Counted from the first letter of the stretch, positions 1 to 9,666 are shown. The stretch is DNA of 43,739 nucleotides from Shewanella electrodiphila (GCF_023283985.1 NZ_JAKIKU010000019.1:1-43739); one strand, 5' to 3'. Notes: generated by a model from the letters alone, not told the origin. A program made the numbers and translations.

Positions 1-33
1 TACTCACTCTTTGCAGAGTCTAATGCAGTCCGG

Positions 34-109
34 GTCCCCTTCGTCTAGAGGCCTAGGACACCGCCCTTTCACGGCGGTAACAGGGGTTCGAATCCCCTAG
101 GGGATACCA
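34..109 (+). tRNA. tRNA-Glu (anticodon UUC)
   Basis: A complete 76-nt cloverleaf with encoded CCA at 107-109. The anticodon stem is CCGCC/GGCGG (61-65, 73-77) and the loop CTTTCAC carries anticodon TTC at 68-70. The T arm is AGGGG-TTCGAAT-CCCCT. The body is nearly identical to E. coli tRNA-Glu as I remember it, but the acceptor end here is G1-U72 with discriminator A73, where E. coli has G1-C72 and G73. No promoter is visible in the 33 bases upstream, so it may be the last gene of a longer tRNA or rRNA transcript that begins outside the window. Confidence 0.97.
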
Positions 110-130
110 CTCTCTTTTTTAAGAGTTATT

Positions 131-156
131 AAAGCCACTTAATTGTGGTTTTTTTA
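131..156 (+). terminator. Rho-independent terminator of tRNA-Glu
   Basis: The stem AAAGCCAC / GTGGTTT closes a TTAATT loop and runs into an unbroken T tract (149-155). It lies 22 nt after the tRNA CCA. Confidence 0.85.
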
Positions 157-596
157 TGTCTAAAATTTAGCTGACAACGACCAGCAAACCAGTTTCCAAA
201 TATGTTAAAGCTAGCTAAATGCTAATGTTGTTGTGGCTTAATACCCAATCATCTCCTAATTATCTTTTCTAGCTATACAAGTCTAAGTTTCAATCCAAGA
301 TGAAATTCAACTTGCTGCATGTCACTAACAATATTTAATCTTCAGCCTCAAGATAAAATGACTGTAAAAGTAGTTCATTGATTTTCATGTGCATCTAAGG
401 TTCCGAGTTAGGCTCATTTGTAGCCCATTCTAGACGTAGCACGTGGAATTAAGGATAAAGTAAAAAGTGCACCTTTAGTGCAGTTAAAGCATTAATCCAC
501 TTAGATAAAAACGAGGGAGCATAAACACGAAACAAATTCTTTGGTTAAAAATCACTTATAAAACTGTTTGGTTCACATGCGATAAAAAGCAGGCAC
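157..596. other. Intergenic gap without recognisable gene
   Basis: About 440 bp of AT-rich DNA between the tRNA terminator and the terminator of the convergent MFS gene. I see no open frame of useful length, no RNA gene and no repeat. Confidence 0.6.
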
Positions 597-626
597 AAAA
601 AAGAGGCCTATTGGCCTCTTATATAA
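597..626 (-). terminator. Terminator of the MFS transporter gene
   Basis: The perfect stem AAGAGGCC-TATT-GGCCTCTT (601-620) is followed on the minus strand by a T run (the A run at 597-602). It lies just past the MFS stop codon. A/T runs on both sides mean it could also act on plus-strand transcripts. Confidence 0.8.
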
Positions 627-641
627 ACTTTTTAAAATCCC

Positions 642-1886
642 TTAGCTTCGTACTGCTAAGTCATCAGTCTTTGATTGATGATAAGTTAGGCGCATTATTG
701 CGACACAGAGTAATGTAATAAGCCCACAAGATCCGATAACAACACCTTGCCATTCTAACTGGTGCCAAAATAGCATCAAATAAGGCCCTCCAAGCGCCGC
801 ACCAAGATAATAACTACAAAGGTAGAGCGAGGTTGCTTTTGCTCGATGAGTAGACGCTCTGATAGCTACAAATGAATTACAACAACTATGAGTTAAGAAA
901 AACCCACTGGCTGTCAGTAAAAAACCAATTATAATCGCAGGTAAGGTATCTATTAAGGTTAATAACGTCCCCACCAGCATGACGAGTAATGCACCTTTAA
1001 ATAAACGAAGTGCACCAAACTTTACTACCCACTTAGCAGAAAAGTAAGACGTTAATGTACCACTCAAATAACAAAGAAAAATTAACGTAGCAGCAAAACG
1101 ACTAAAGCGATAAGGTTCATCCATTAAGTGCAGCTGGATAAAGCTAAACTGGTTTACCATCATCATAAATGCCAGCCCGCCAATGGCATAAACTAAACGC
1201 ATTTGATTATCGGTTAAGTGGTATATAAAACCACCCACATCTTGCTTAATTTTCGCAAGCACACCGATTGAGGTTTGTGTTTTTTCTGGCTTTAGTTCTC
1301 TTCTTGGAAGCAGATAGGTCACTATGGAAATACCCACTAAAGTCACGGCGAAATTGACCGTCATTGCTTGCTCCCATGTGCAATATTGCGACAGTAAGCC
1401 CCCCATTAATCTGCCACCAATACCGCCTAAGCTATTGGCCATAATATAAATAGCAGCAGCCTTTAATAAAAAGCTCGCTGGTAATTGATCTTTAAAATAT
1501 GCCATCGCAATAGCAGGTACTGCGGCTAACAAAACCCCTTGTAATAACCTCACCATTAGCAAAGCATCAAAATCTTTTGCGTAAATAAGTAAAATATTAG
1601 ACGCGACTAACAACCATAAGCTGACCATTATCGGCGCCAAACGGCCAATACGATCTGAGATCACGGCATAAATTAATAAAGAAAAGGCAAGAGAGAAGCT
1701 CGTCACAGAAAGAATTAACGTCGCATTGGCGCCTGTAACATCAAAATGCTCAGCAATGGATGGCAACATGCCTTGCACAGCATATAAATTGATATAAACA
1801 ACAATAGAGGCTAAACACAAAGCCCAGATAAGGCGAAGCTCAGATCTTGATTGATCAACTTCATTTACCGCACGCAATTCAGGCAC
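642..1886 (-). CDS. MFS transporter, YnfM-like
   Basis: A 414-residue inner-membrane protein of the major facilitator superfamily with about 12 hydrophobic segments. The loop 2-3 motif SDRIGR (about residue 77) is typical of drug:H+ antiporters. Sequence and length resemble E. coli YnfM (about 417 aa), including a GNS/ANSxGGxxGR-type stretch near residue 150 and a SSLYLCSYYLG-type motif near 355. The substrate is unknown; YnfM relatives are annotated as putative arabinose or drug exporters without firm proof. The start is GTG at 1884-1886 with GAGG eight nt upstream. It is monocistronic, with its own terminator and about 160 bp of upstream DNA. Confidence 0.88.
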   Translation of the reverse strand: MPELRAVNEVDQSRSELRLIWALCLASIVVYINLYAVQGMLPSIAEHFDVTGANATLILSVTSFSLAFSLLIYAVISDRIGRLAPIMVSLWLLVASNILLIYAKDFDALLMVRLLQGVLLAAVPAIAMAYFKDQLPASFLLKAAAIYIMANSLGGIGGRLMGGLLSQYCTWEQAMTVNFAVTLVGISIVTYLLPRRELKPEKTQTSIGVLAKIKQDVGGFIYHLTDNQMRLVYAIGGLAFMMMVNQFSFIQLHLMDEPYRFSRFAATLIFLCYLSGTLTSYFSAKWVVKFGALRLFKGALLVMLVGTLLTLIDTLPAIIIGFLLTASGFFLTHSCCNSFVAIRASTHRAKATSLYLCSYYLGAALGGPYLMLFWHQLEWQGVVIGSCGLITLLCVAIMRLTYHQSKTDDLAVRS

Positions 1887-2047
1887 AACTTAAGCCTCGA
1901 ATAAAAAGAAATGAAATTTGATTATTGCGTGATATACAACTTATGCAATTCACGACTTTGGAAGATGTGAGTTACGTCTTAATTCCAAAGAATAAACATT
2001 AAGACGTACTCTACATTTTTGAGGTTTAGCTAAGAGCTGGAACGAAA

Positions 2048-2443
2048 CTAACGCTCAACTTTTTTCATAATAACTTCGGTGGTGAACTTATCATTATTAA
2101 TCACTGGGAATTTTTCGTAAGTTTGAAAAATCGGTCTATCTTGATACATGATCATCGCAACCACGCCATATTCAATATCGTTATCAATACTGTCAGCCGG
2201 TAAAGTAAACTTAAACGGTACTGGTGCGCGGGCAATATCAAAGGTTTTTTGTGAAATAATCAAACCTGGGGTATTCAAACCAATAATCGCGATATTAATT
2301 TTACAGTTCTGTGGCAGCGTAATTTTCTCTAAGTAGCCTGCATAACCATTAATGATTACTGGCTCATCAGGCGTAACAGTGACACATGCTGTCAGCATCA
2401 ATGTCATGCATCCTAAAAGCAGCGCTTTAAAACCATATTTCAT
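2048..2443 (-). CDS. ybaY: YbaY-family outer-membrane lipoprotein
   Basis: A 131-residue lipoprotein with signal peptide MKYGFKALLLGCMTLMLTAC; the lipobox LTAC puts the lipidated cysteine at residue 20. Residue +2 is Val, not Asp, so outer-membrane sorting is expected. The rest resembles the YbaY/YscW-type domain (a beta-sandwich with a conserved FxFxLP stretch, here FKFTLPAD near residue 77). It starts 5 bp after the tesB stop codon, with its GGG-containing ribosome site inside the end of tesB. The tesB-ybaY pairing is also found in E. coli, which supports the name. Its function is unknown in any species I know of. It is shorter than E. coli YbaY (about 190 aa), lacking the Pro/Ala-rich tail. 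Confidence 0.8.
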   Translation of the reverse strand: MKYGFKALLLGCMTLMLTACVTVTPDEPVIINGYAGYLEKITLPQNCKINIAIIGLNTPGLIISQKTFDIARAPVPFKFTLPADSIDNDIEYGVVAMIMYQDRPIFQTYEKFPVINNDKFTTEVIMKKVER

Positions 2444-2448
2444 ACTTT

Positions 2449-3312
2449 TTACCCTTTTGTCATTCTTAGTAGGCCTTCTTGGGTAGCAGATGCAACCAAA
2501 CGCCCTTGTTGATCAAAAAACTGTCCTTTAACAAAACCACGACCACCACTAGCATTGGTACTTTCAACACTATAAAGCAACCAATCGGAAAAATTAAATG
2601 GACGGTGAAACCACATTGCATGATCTATGGTTGCCATTCTTACACCTGGTGTTAGAAATGATACGCCATGTGGCTGCGCCGCTGTCACTAAGAAGTTGAA
2701 ATCAGAAGCGTAAGCTAACAGATACTCTTGCACACTATGATCACTCGGAATGTTACCATTCGCTCTCATCCACACATAGCGCTTCGGCTCTGTTGAGTCG
2801 GGTGCGATAGGATGAATAGGATTGACTAAACGCATCTCAATCGGTGAATCAGCCATAAACTTTTCAAGTATTTTTGCTGGTACTTTGTCGCGCATAGTGA
2901 GTGCCAGCTCTTGCTGATTCAATAACCCTTCAGGCCCAGCAACAACAGGCATCTCCGCTTGGTGATCGTAACCTTCTTCTGGTGCTTGAAAAGAACAAGT
3001 CATGTAAAAAATTGGACGCCCTTTTTGAATAGCTTTAACCCGTCTTGCACTGAAACTGCCACCATCACGCATGTTCTCAACATCATAAACAATCGGTAGC
3101 TTTTCATCGCCAGCGCGCAAAAAGTAAGAATGCAAAGAGTGTACTTGTCTATCTTCACTTACCGTTTGTTTTGCAGCACTTAATGCTTGCCCCATCACTT
3201 GACCGCCAAATACATGCCCAAAGCCTAAATCTTGGCTTTGACCACGAAACAGGCCTAGTTCTATTTGCTCTAATGAGAGCAATGAAAGTAAATCATTTAA
3301 TACTTGGCTCAT
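2449..3312 (-). CDS. tesB: Acyl-CoA thioesterase II
   Basis: A 287-residue cytosolic thioesterase that hydrolyses medium- and long-chain acyl-CoA to free acid and CoA. It has a double hot-dog fold and matches E. coli TesB along its whole length (286 aa). The catalytic residues known for E. coli, Asp204, Thr228 and Gln278, fall at exactly the same positions here (YASDFNFL, MATIDH, ATQEG). It is the first gene of a two-gene operon with ybaY. The divergent menA lies 234 bp away, so both promoters must sit in 3313-3546. Nothing unusual seen. Confidence 0.96.
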   Translation of the reverse strand: MSQVLNDLLSLLSLEQIELGLFRGQSQDLGFGHVFGGQVMGQALSAAKQTVSEDRQVHSLHSYFLRAGDEKLPIVYDVENMRDGGSFSARRVKAIQKGRPIFYMTCSFQAPEEGYDHQAEMPVVAGPEGLLNQQELALTMRDKVPAKILEKFMADSPIEMRLVNPIHPIAPDSTEPKRYVWMRANGNIPSDHSVQEYLLAYASDFNFLVTAAQPHGVSFLTPGVRMATIDHAMWFHRPFNFSDWLLYSVESTNASGGRGFVKGQFFDQQGRLVASATQEGLLRMTKG

Positions 3313-3546
3313 AATTATCCTAGCGGCTCTGCCAAACTCAATATCCTTAGGTTACCTTAGAACCACACATCATTAGTAAAAATATTCTAGAATTTACTCA
3401 TATATAAACAAAATTTGATAAAATTAAGCAAAAATAACAACAACTTTTTACTTCATAGCGCGATCATAGCCGCTTACTTAATTCCAAAAAATTGCTATGC
3501 TATTAGGCTATCCTAATTTAACTCGACACCCTGAAGCCCTAAATAT

Positions 3547-4425
3547 ATGCAATCTTGGATTTTAGCTATCAGACCTCGCACACTACCTGCTGCAATAGGT
3601 CCTTTATTAATTGGTAATATTTTAGCCCTACACTTAGAGCAGTTCAGCTTTACAATTGCTTGTATCTCAATGCTGTGCGCTATTTTATTACAAATAGCCG
3701 TTAACTTAGCCAATGATTATTTCGACTTTAAAAACGGTATTGATACTGACGAGCGTGTGGGTCCAGTCCGTGTAACCCAAAGCGGTATGATTTCACCTAA
3801 TAGCGTGCGTAATGCCATGATTTTATGTCTCGTACTCGCACTCATCGTGGGTTCTGCATTGATAGTACATGGTGGTTGGCCGATCGCAGTTTTGGCTGTA
3901 GCTGCGTTATTGGGGGCAGTTTGTTATAGCGGCGGTCCTTACCCTCTCGCCTCTCATGGATTAGGTGAAGTGGCTGCATTTGTATTCTTTGGGCTGGTAG
4001 CGGTCGTGGGAAGTTACTATATTCAAGCTGGCGACACTAGCATCAGTGCTTGGCTGTTAGGTAGTGCCATAGGCATGTTTAACGCAGCGATTATGCTAGT
4101 AAATAACACCCGAGATATTCAAACTGACACTAAGGCCGGTAAAAATACTCTTGCCGTTCGTATAGGTCAGGCTCAAGCTCGCGTGCTTTACCAAGCATTA
4201 GTGTATTTACCATTCGGGATAATTATTGGTGGTTTCTTGATGGGTTACTTGCCTGGAATCCCAGTATTGCTTGCAGGACTAGCATTAGTGTACGCCCGTC
4301 AACTTAGCGGTGAATTCAGTAATACCAGTGGTGAAGCCCTTAACCCAATCTTAGGTCGAACCGCCAAATTAACTATGATATTTAGTTTCTTATTCAGCCT
4401 TGGTTTAGTCATTACCTTAGCGTAA
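3547..4425 (+). CDS. menA: 1,4-dihydroxy-2-naphthoate polyprenyltransferase
   Basis: A 292-residue polytopic membrane enzyme (8-9 hydrophobic segments) of the UbiA superfamily. It attaches the polyprenyl chain to DHNA, giving demethylmenaquinone. The first Asp-rich motif is NDYFDFKNGIDTDER (residues 55-69) and the second is NNTRDIQTD (about 185-193), followed by KNTLAVRIG, all typical of MenA rather than UbiA. Menaquinone is the electron donor for anaerobic respiration, which fits the cytochrome and ferredoxin genes at 7-13 kb. The ATG at 3547 lacks a clear Shine-Dalgarno, but the alignment starts here (MQSWILAIRPRTLPAA). A strong terminator follows. Confidence 0.95.
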   Translation: MQSWILAIRPRTLPAAIGPLLIGNILALHLEQFSFTIACISMLCAILLQIAVNLANDYFDFKNGIDTDERVGPVRVTQSGMISPNSVRNAMILCLVLALIVGSALIVHGGWPIAVLAVAALLGAVCYSGGPYPLASHGLGEVAAFVFFGLVAVVGSYYIQAGDTSISAWLLGSAIGMFNAAIMLVNNTRDIQTDTKAGKNTLAVRIGQAQARVLYQALVYLPFGIIIGGFLMGYLPGIPVLLAGLALVYARQLSGEFSNTSGEALNPILGRTAKLTMIFSFLFSLGLVITLA

Positions 4426-4436
4426 ATATCACAACA

Positions 4437-4465
4437 TAAAGGCTTCTAATGAGAAGCCTTTATTA
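4437..4465 (+). terminator. Terminator after menA
   Basis: The stem AAAGGCTTCT-AATG-AGAAGCCTTT (4438-4461 region) is followed by TATTATTTATTTT, 12 nt after the menA stop codon. Confidence 0.85.
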
Positions 4466-4615
4466 TTTATTTTAAAATTCAATCTTCACACTAATTACCA
4501 TAAAGTATTTTTCAAAAAGAAATACTTTTATTAATTAGCTTCAACACAGTCTCAAAAATTATTTACTGTTATTGATGACACTCAGAACCGATTAAAGACT
4601 TTGACGTTAAAATAG

Positions 4616-4921
4616 TTAACTGGCTTCTGCGGCAGCAGCGGCATTAGCTGAAATCAACTTCCTGTCAAAGTCATCATTGAGCAAAATAACATCGGCAATT
4701 GAAGCTCTTAGCTTTACTGATGCTGGTGCTTTATTAGTGGTTCTCTGACTCAGTGATTCGCGCAATAATACCACTTCTAATAACTTTTCAAGAGACTCAT
4801 TATTCTTGGTTTCTAACGCGGGCAGTTGTTTTACAGCGGCTTGAGAATATTTATCATATTCGGAAGTAAGAGTTTCAATGGCTTCTACTAGTCTTTTTTT
4901 CTTATCCGTTTTCGTTGGCAT
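4616..4921 (-). CDS. Small charged hypothetical protein
   Basis: A 101-residue soluble protein with no signal peptide or membrane segment. It begins with a Lys-rich patch (TKTDKKKR), continues as probable alpha-helix (residues 10-60, many Glu/Lys/Leu) and ends in an Ala-rich tail (ANAAAAAEAS). There are no cysteines and no motif I recognise. The start ATG has GGGAG five nt upstream (4927-4931), so the gene is probably real. It stands alone between the convergent menA and gnd. Function unknown; one or two long helices would fit a small partner or regulatory protein, but that is a guess. Confidence 0.6.
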   Translation of the reverse strand: MPTKTDKKKRLVEAIETLTSEYDKYSQAAVKQLPALETKNNESLEKLLEVVLLRESLSQRTTNKAPASVKLRASIADVILLNDDFDRKLISANAAAAAEAS

Positions 4922-5201
4922 GCATACTCCCTCATCTTTATTAGTATCTTATTTAACCTATATTAGAGTTGACTCAGTTACAAGGTTGTTAACTACAGAG
5001 AAACATGAATATTGCTATTAATATAAAAAATCAGACTAATAGTTAATATAAAATCAGACCAAATACGAATGAGTCTTTATTAGAGACTAATTTTATCAAA
5101 AAAAGTTTTGTCATAGATAGATTGCATATTTTAATGTCAATAAAACCTTATTTAAGTTGTCATAAGATAGTCATTATAAAACGACTGGGCTTACAGATAA
5201 C

Positions 5202-5234
5202 AAAAAAGCACTTCTCGCGGAGAAGTGCTTTTAT
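5202..5234 (-). terminator. Terminator of gnd
   Basis: The stem AAAGCACTTCTC-GCG-GAGAAGTGCTTT ends in a T run on the minus strand (A run 5202-5207), 29 nt past the gnd stop codon. Confidence 0.88.
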
Positions 5235-5262
5235 TTAAAGCGACAAAATTAGCTGCTTATGA

Positions 5263-6792
5263 TTACACCTTAGACAATGTGCGCTCTTTTGCACTCCAAT
5301 CTAAATGGTACTTCTCGCCAGCAGGTTTATCAGTGCGTTCAAATGTGTGTGCACCGAAAAAGTCTCGCTGACCTTGTAGTAAATTAGCTGGTAGCGTTTC
5401 ACTGCGATAGCTATCGTAATATGCCACTGCAGAACTAATACACGGCGCAGGAATGCCTTGCATAACTGATGCGGCAACTGTTTTACGCCAATTCATGTGC
5501 TTAGCAGATAAACTATCACTGAAGGTTTTAGCCATCAGAAGATTCGCAAGCTCGGCATCGTCTTGGTAAGCTTTGGTAATAGACTGCAGGAACGTCGCGC
5601 GAATGATACATCCTGCACGCCAGATCTTAGCAATTTCAGCAAAGTCTAAAGACCAATCTTGCTCTTTTGCAGCCATCGCCATTAATTGGAAGCCTTGGGC
5701 ATAACAACAGACTTTAGCGCAATATAATGCATCCTCAAGGTTAGCAATAAACTCGGCTTTCTCTGCATCAGTTAGCGTAACCTTAGCTGGGCCTGCAAGC
5801 TTAGTGCTTAAGTCAACTCGCAAGACTTTTTGAGTACTGACAGCTCGCGCATACACGGCTTCAGCAATGGTTGGTGCTGGGCAGCCAATTTGTAAACTAC
5901 TTACCGCAGTCCACAAGCCTGTTCCTTTTTGGCCTGCTTTATCTAAGATCATTTCCACTAACGGCTTACCAGTTAATGGATCGTCTTGTTGCAATACTTC
6001 AGCGCTGATTTCCATCAAGTAGCTGTTTAAGCTGCCTTGATTCCAACCATGAAAAATATCACCAATTTCATGAGCCGATAATCCTAAGCCATCATGAAGT
6101 AATTGGTAAGCTTCGCAGATTAATTGCATATCGGCGTATTCAATACCGTTATGTACCATTTTCACATAATGACCAGAACCCGCAGGGCCAATATAAGTAG
6201 TACATGGCTCGCCTTCAATAACAGGGTTTCCTGGCTCAAAGCGCTCTATTGGTAACCCTGTTTCTGGATCGACTTTCGCTGCCATCGCTTTCCAGACAGG
6301 TGCAACGTATTGCCATGCATCTTTATTACCACTTGGCATCAATGACGGGCCAAAGCGCGCCCCAACTTCACCACCTGAAACAGCTGAACTAAAGAACACA
6401 AATTTGCCTTTAAAACGTGCTTCACGCTCTACAGTATCCGTCCATAAACTGTTACCTGTATCGACAATGATGTCGTCAGTTTCAATACCGGCATCAATCA
6501 GTGCATTACACACACCATCAACTGGGCCACCAGCAGGAACAGATAACACGATGACACGAGGTTTTACTAATGATGCGAGCATTTCAGTAAGATTATTACA
6601 GCCAAGCATTCGGGGTGCTTTATCAGCTTTTCTTTCTGCTGTTTCTTGATTAATAGCAGCATTTACTTTTTCACTGTCAAGATCGAAAGCGGCTACCTGG
6701 TAGCCATTATCAGCTATGTTTAACGCGAGATTCTTGCCCATCACACCGAGGCCGATAACGCCGATGTCTGAACGGAATGGTTGGGTATTCAT
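5263..6792 (-). CDS. gnd: 6-phosphogluconate dehydrogenase, decarboxylating
   Basis: A cytosolic enzyme of the oxidative pentose phosphate pathway: 6-phosphogluconate + NADP+ gives ribulose 5-phosphate + CO2 + NADPH. The N-terminal Rossmann motif is GVIGLGVMGKNLALNI (residues 10-25). The catalytic block GSGHYVKMVHNGIEY carries the expected Lys and Asn, and the C-terminal QRDFFGAHTFER matches the family tail. At 509 residues it is the longer form (E. coli has 468). The frame stays open to 6840, but the ATG at 6790-6792 with GGAAAA upstream starts the protein at the usual family N-terminus. It is monocistronic with its own terminator; no zwf or pgl is nearby. Confidence 0.95.
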   Translation of the reverse strand: MNTQPFRSDIGVIGLGVMGKNLALNIADNGYQVAAFDLDSEKVNAAINQETAERKADKAPRMLGCNNLTEMLASLVKPRVIVLSVPAGGPVDGVCNALIDAGIETDDIIVDTGNSLWTDTVEREARFKGKFVFFSSAVSGGEVGARFGPSLMPSGNKDAWQYVAPVWKAMAAKVDPETGLPIERFEPGNPVIEGEPCTTYIGPAGSGHYVKMVHNGIEYADMQLICEAYQLLHDGLGLSAHEIGDIFHGWNQGSLNSYLMEISAEVLQQDDPLTGKPLVEMILDKAGQKGTGLWTAVSSLQIGCPAPTIAEAVYARAVSTQKVLRVDLSTKLAGPAKVTLTDAEKAEFIANLEDALYCAKVCCYAQGFQLMAMAAKEQDWSLDFAEIAKIWRAGCIIRATFLQSITKAYQDDAELANLLMAKTFSDSLSAKHMNWRKTVAASVMQGIPAPCISSAVAYYDSYRSETLPANLLQGQRDFFGAHTFERTDKPAGEKYHLDWSAKERTLSKV

Positions 6793-7124
6793 TATTATTT
6801 TCCAAAGGTCACAGAGATTAATCGCGCGTAGCGAATCCATTTGAAGGGGGATTATACGGATTTATGTAACAAAATTACAGTCGCAAAATGTGCACACTCT
6901 ATTGCATAAATTGGAAGGCAGAGAAATAAACAAGTTTTAACTAATAAACACAATCAGTTATAACATACCCTTCTTAATGTAAATTATGACTAAGCCGTTT
7001 AAATACAATATTTTGGATATTCATATGTGTTGAATACAAATAGATGTTAGATACAAACAGAAGTGCGGATAAATCGGACGAGCATTAACAATGTTCAATA
7101 AGGCACTGATAAAATGTCTTAATA
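6793..7124. other. Intergenic region upstream of gnd
   Basis: AT-rich DNA holding the gnd promoter (not resolved) and the tail region of the cytochrome gene. No open frame or repeat was noticed apart from the similar short stretches AAATCGGAC (7070-7078 and 7143-7150 region). Confidence 0.5.
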
Positions 7125-7171
7125 AAAAAGGTTGTTCAAGTAAATCGGACTGACTTTACTCAAACAACCTT
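7125..7171 (-). terminator. Terminator of the multihaem cytochrome gene
   Basis: A long hairpin: outer arms AAGGTTGTT (7128-7136) and AACAACCTT (7163-7171), inner arms AGTAAA/TTTACT, loop around TCGGACTGAC. On the minus strand it runs into TTTTT. It lies 28 nt after the cytochrome stop codon. Confidence 0.85.
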
Positions 7172-7198
7172 CTATCAATATAACGCTAGGGCTTTAGG

Positions 7199-9598
7199 TT
7201 AATTAAAGCCGTGCATCACATCAATGCCAAAGCCTTTACCTTCGCCATGACAAGTATGACAAGATTCATCTCCAGGTTGATATATCGCACCTGAACTCGC
7301 ATCTTGTTGGAACACCCCACCATAACTTTGAGCATGGGCAGCCCAACTAGCTTCATTGTTATGACATGCAGCACAAACTGCGACAGTTGGAGAATACTCA
7401 GCCACTTCACCCGTCATTGTCGCATTCGGTGTCGCGACAATAACTGAACTTTGCGCAGACAGAGTATCCATAGTCAGCTGGCCTTCATCATGACAAGCCT
7501 GACAGTCATTCGCTGCAGCAGGATAAGTCATATCCTCTCGCTCGCTACCACTGTAACCTACGGTTGTACGAGTATTAGCATGTAAAGAATGCACTAATTC
7601 ACGATAACCTAAGCTGTTACTGATGGTTCTGAACGCCTTCACACTGGCATCACCCGGTGTATGCTTGCGCGTTGCATTCATATACTTGACCATGTCATTG
7701 GTGTGACAGCTTTGACAACTACCATCAGCAAGTGTGGTTGCCACTTGTGGTGAGTGACATGCGCCGCAGGTAGCACCATTACCAGGAGTCGAAATTTTAC
7801 TGTGGGCATCGTTTACACGTTGCTGGAACTGGTCATCATGACAAGCGGCACATTTTTGGTTGTTCACCAACTCTGCATAAGCCGACACATTCGCCGTTAA
7901 TGCAACAGCACTATCGGCTGGAACTTCTGCAACCACAATATTTGAATCAGTATCTTGCGCGTCACAAGAAGCCACAAGGCCAGTAGATTTATCGCCACAC
8001 GCCATCACTTTAGCGTACAGAGTGCCTACTGAATCTAAATCAAAGTCAGCAACACCAGCATTTTTAACAATAATAGTGACCACTGAGCCATCTCTAGTCA
8101 TCGTAATATCATCAGCGCCAGATACAATATCCCACACTTTTCGCTGGCCGTTATTCTCAGGCATCACTGTTTGCTGCGCATTACCTGAAGCCACAATCCA
8201 TAAGTTATCAATTGCAGGATCGACATCTGGATTAGCACTTAATTGATTAAAGGTTAAGGTCGCCGTTAAGGTATCTTGCAATTCATCAATCACACTATCA
8301 GTAATAGCAAATTGATATTGCTCAGCTAACGCATCCGTCACACTGACCGCGGCATTATGAAATATTGCTGAACCTAATGGGTTATTGCTATCAGGATGAC
8401 AACCACTACAACTCATTGCCCACGCATCAGGAAATGCATCACGATCATGGAATAAACCAACAGCGGTGCCATTCCAGCCTTCTGGCGCATATTTCTCATG
8501 ACAACTTAAACAGGTTTCTTGACCTGGGTATTGATAAAAATCCGCTTGAGGCGCAGCATCTTCAATATGACATTGCTGACACTGATGCATATCACCTGGG
8601 TAAGATAAATCACTGTAGTCATGAACTGAGCCCTTATAGCCAATCACTAAGTAATCACTCTTATGGATTTTATGCACTACGCTCGCCATACCAATGCTTG
8701 CACCTGTTTCAGGGTCGCCAGAATAACTGGTATGACACATTACACAGCCTTCATAATCGAAGCGCTTGCTACCATGCATAAGTAAGCTATTCTCTGCAGA
8801 CAGATCGGCTGTGTGACAGCGATAACAGCTTTGCTCAGAAGCCAATAACACTCGGCTATCTGCATCTGCTGCGGCTGTGCCAGTTTGTGGATCAAAATCA
8901 AATGTCGTATTAACCAACATCGTATCAATTGTAGCCCCAGAATAAGGCAACAACTCTAAATAAACACGGTGAATGTTTTCAGCAACGTACTCAGTATTGA
9001 TGCCATCAATATTCGAATAGCTGTCTAAAGATTGCGAGAATGTGTAACGATATAAACCATTACCTATGGCTTCAATACAGGCTTCTTTACAAGTAGACTC
9101 TATGCTTGCTTGCCACTGCGTGCCTTTATTTTTATCCCAGCCCGGTTCTAAATCATTATCAGCAACCTCTCCAGGCTCTACCACGTTATTAATATAACTG
9201 GTCCATTGTGGAGATAAATCCGTTTCAGCCGTACTTTGCACGCTGGCACTGTCAGCTTCATTTAACGGTCTAATACGTCTTTGTTGATCGCCAAGTTTGG
9301 CAATACCCGCACCTAATGTTTGAATCGAATCTAAGTCAGCTAGACCACTTACAGCAACGCCATTGACATTACTTAAGTAGAACTCAAAAGAAACTTGTAA
9401 TGCATCATCAATAGTCACTTTTTCGATTTCAGCTTTTAAAGACTGGGCTGAAGATATTGAAATATTGATGTCACCCGGCTCACCATCTTCGCCATCATGT
9501 CCGTCATCACCGGAACATGCTGTAAGTGCGACCACTGGAACTAGAACAAGTGGAGTTAACCACTTCTTATATTTCCTAGTTAACAATCTGCTCATCAT
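7199..9598 (-). CDS. Outer-membrane undecahaem c-type cytochrome, UndA/OmcA/MtrC family
   Basis: A 799-residue lipoprotein with a signal peptide and lipobox LTAC (Cys28), followed by an Asp/Gly/Glu-rich linker, as in the cell-surface cytochromes of Shewanella. Eleven CXXCH sites are visible, at Cys258, 285, 340, 363, 397, then 583, 611, 628, 699, 742 and 780. The layout is a beta domain (about 45-250), a five-haem domain (258-401), a second beta domain (about 415-575) with a CX10C pair (Cys534/Cys545), and a six-haem domain. The 5+6 pattern is that of UndA; OmcA and MtrC have 5+5. The expected role is transfer of electrons to extracellular metals or flavins. No MtrAB-type porin partner is in the window. 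The start ATG-ATG has GGAA upstream. It is divergent from the ydhY-like operon. Confidence 0.93.
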   Translation of the reverse strand: MMSRLLTRKYKKWLTPLVLVPVVALTACSGDDGHDGEDGEPGDINISISSAQSLKAEIEKVTIDDALQVSFEFYLSNVNGVAVSGLADLDSIQTLGAGIAKLGDQQRRIRPLNEADSASVQSTAETDLSPQWTSYINNVVEPGEVADNDLEPGWDKNKGTQWQASIESTCKEACIEAIGNGLYRYTFSQSLDSYSNIDGINTEYVAENIHRVYLELLPYSGATIDTMLVNTTFDFDPQTGTAAADADSRVLLASEQSCYRCHTADLSAENSLLMHGSKRFDYEGCVMCHTSYSGDPETGASIGMASVVHKIHKSDYLVIGYKGSVHDYSDLSYPGDMHQCQQCHIEDAAPQADFYQYPGQETCLSCHEKYAPEGWNGTAVGLFHDRDAFPDAWAMSCSGCHPDSNNPLGSAIFHNAAVSVTDALAEQYQFAITDSVIDELQDTLTATLTFNQLSANPDVDPAIDNLWIVASGNAQQTVMPENNGQRKVWDIVSGADDITMTRDGSVVTIIVKNAGVADFDLDSVGTLYAKVMACGDKSTGLVASCDAQDTDSNIVVAEVPADSAVALTANVSAYAELVNNQKCAACHDDQFQQRVNDAHSKISTPGNGATCGACHSPQVATTLADGSCQSCHTNDMVKYMNATRKHTPGDASVKAFRTISNSLGYRELVHSLHANTRTTVGYSGSEREDMTYPAAANDCQACHDEGQLTMDTLSAQSSVIVATPNATMTGEVAEYSPTVAVCAACHNNEASWAAHAQSYGGVFQQDASSGAIYQPGDESCHTCHGEGKGFGIDVMHGFN

Positions 9599-9666
9599 TG
9601 TTATTCCTTTTATTAATCCATGGCATTTTTATTTTTATTAATCATTATTTATTTATTAAAATCTTA

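Noticed and set aside
8365..8781. 138-codon plus-strand frame antisense to the multihaem cytochrome
   Set aside because: The antisense of repeated CXXCH coding gives long His/Gln-rich frames by composition; there is no ribosome site and no family.
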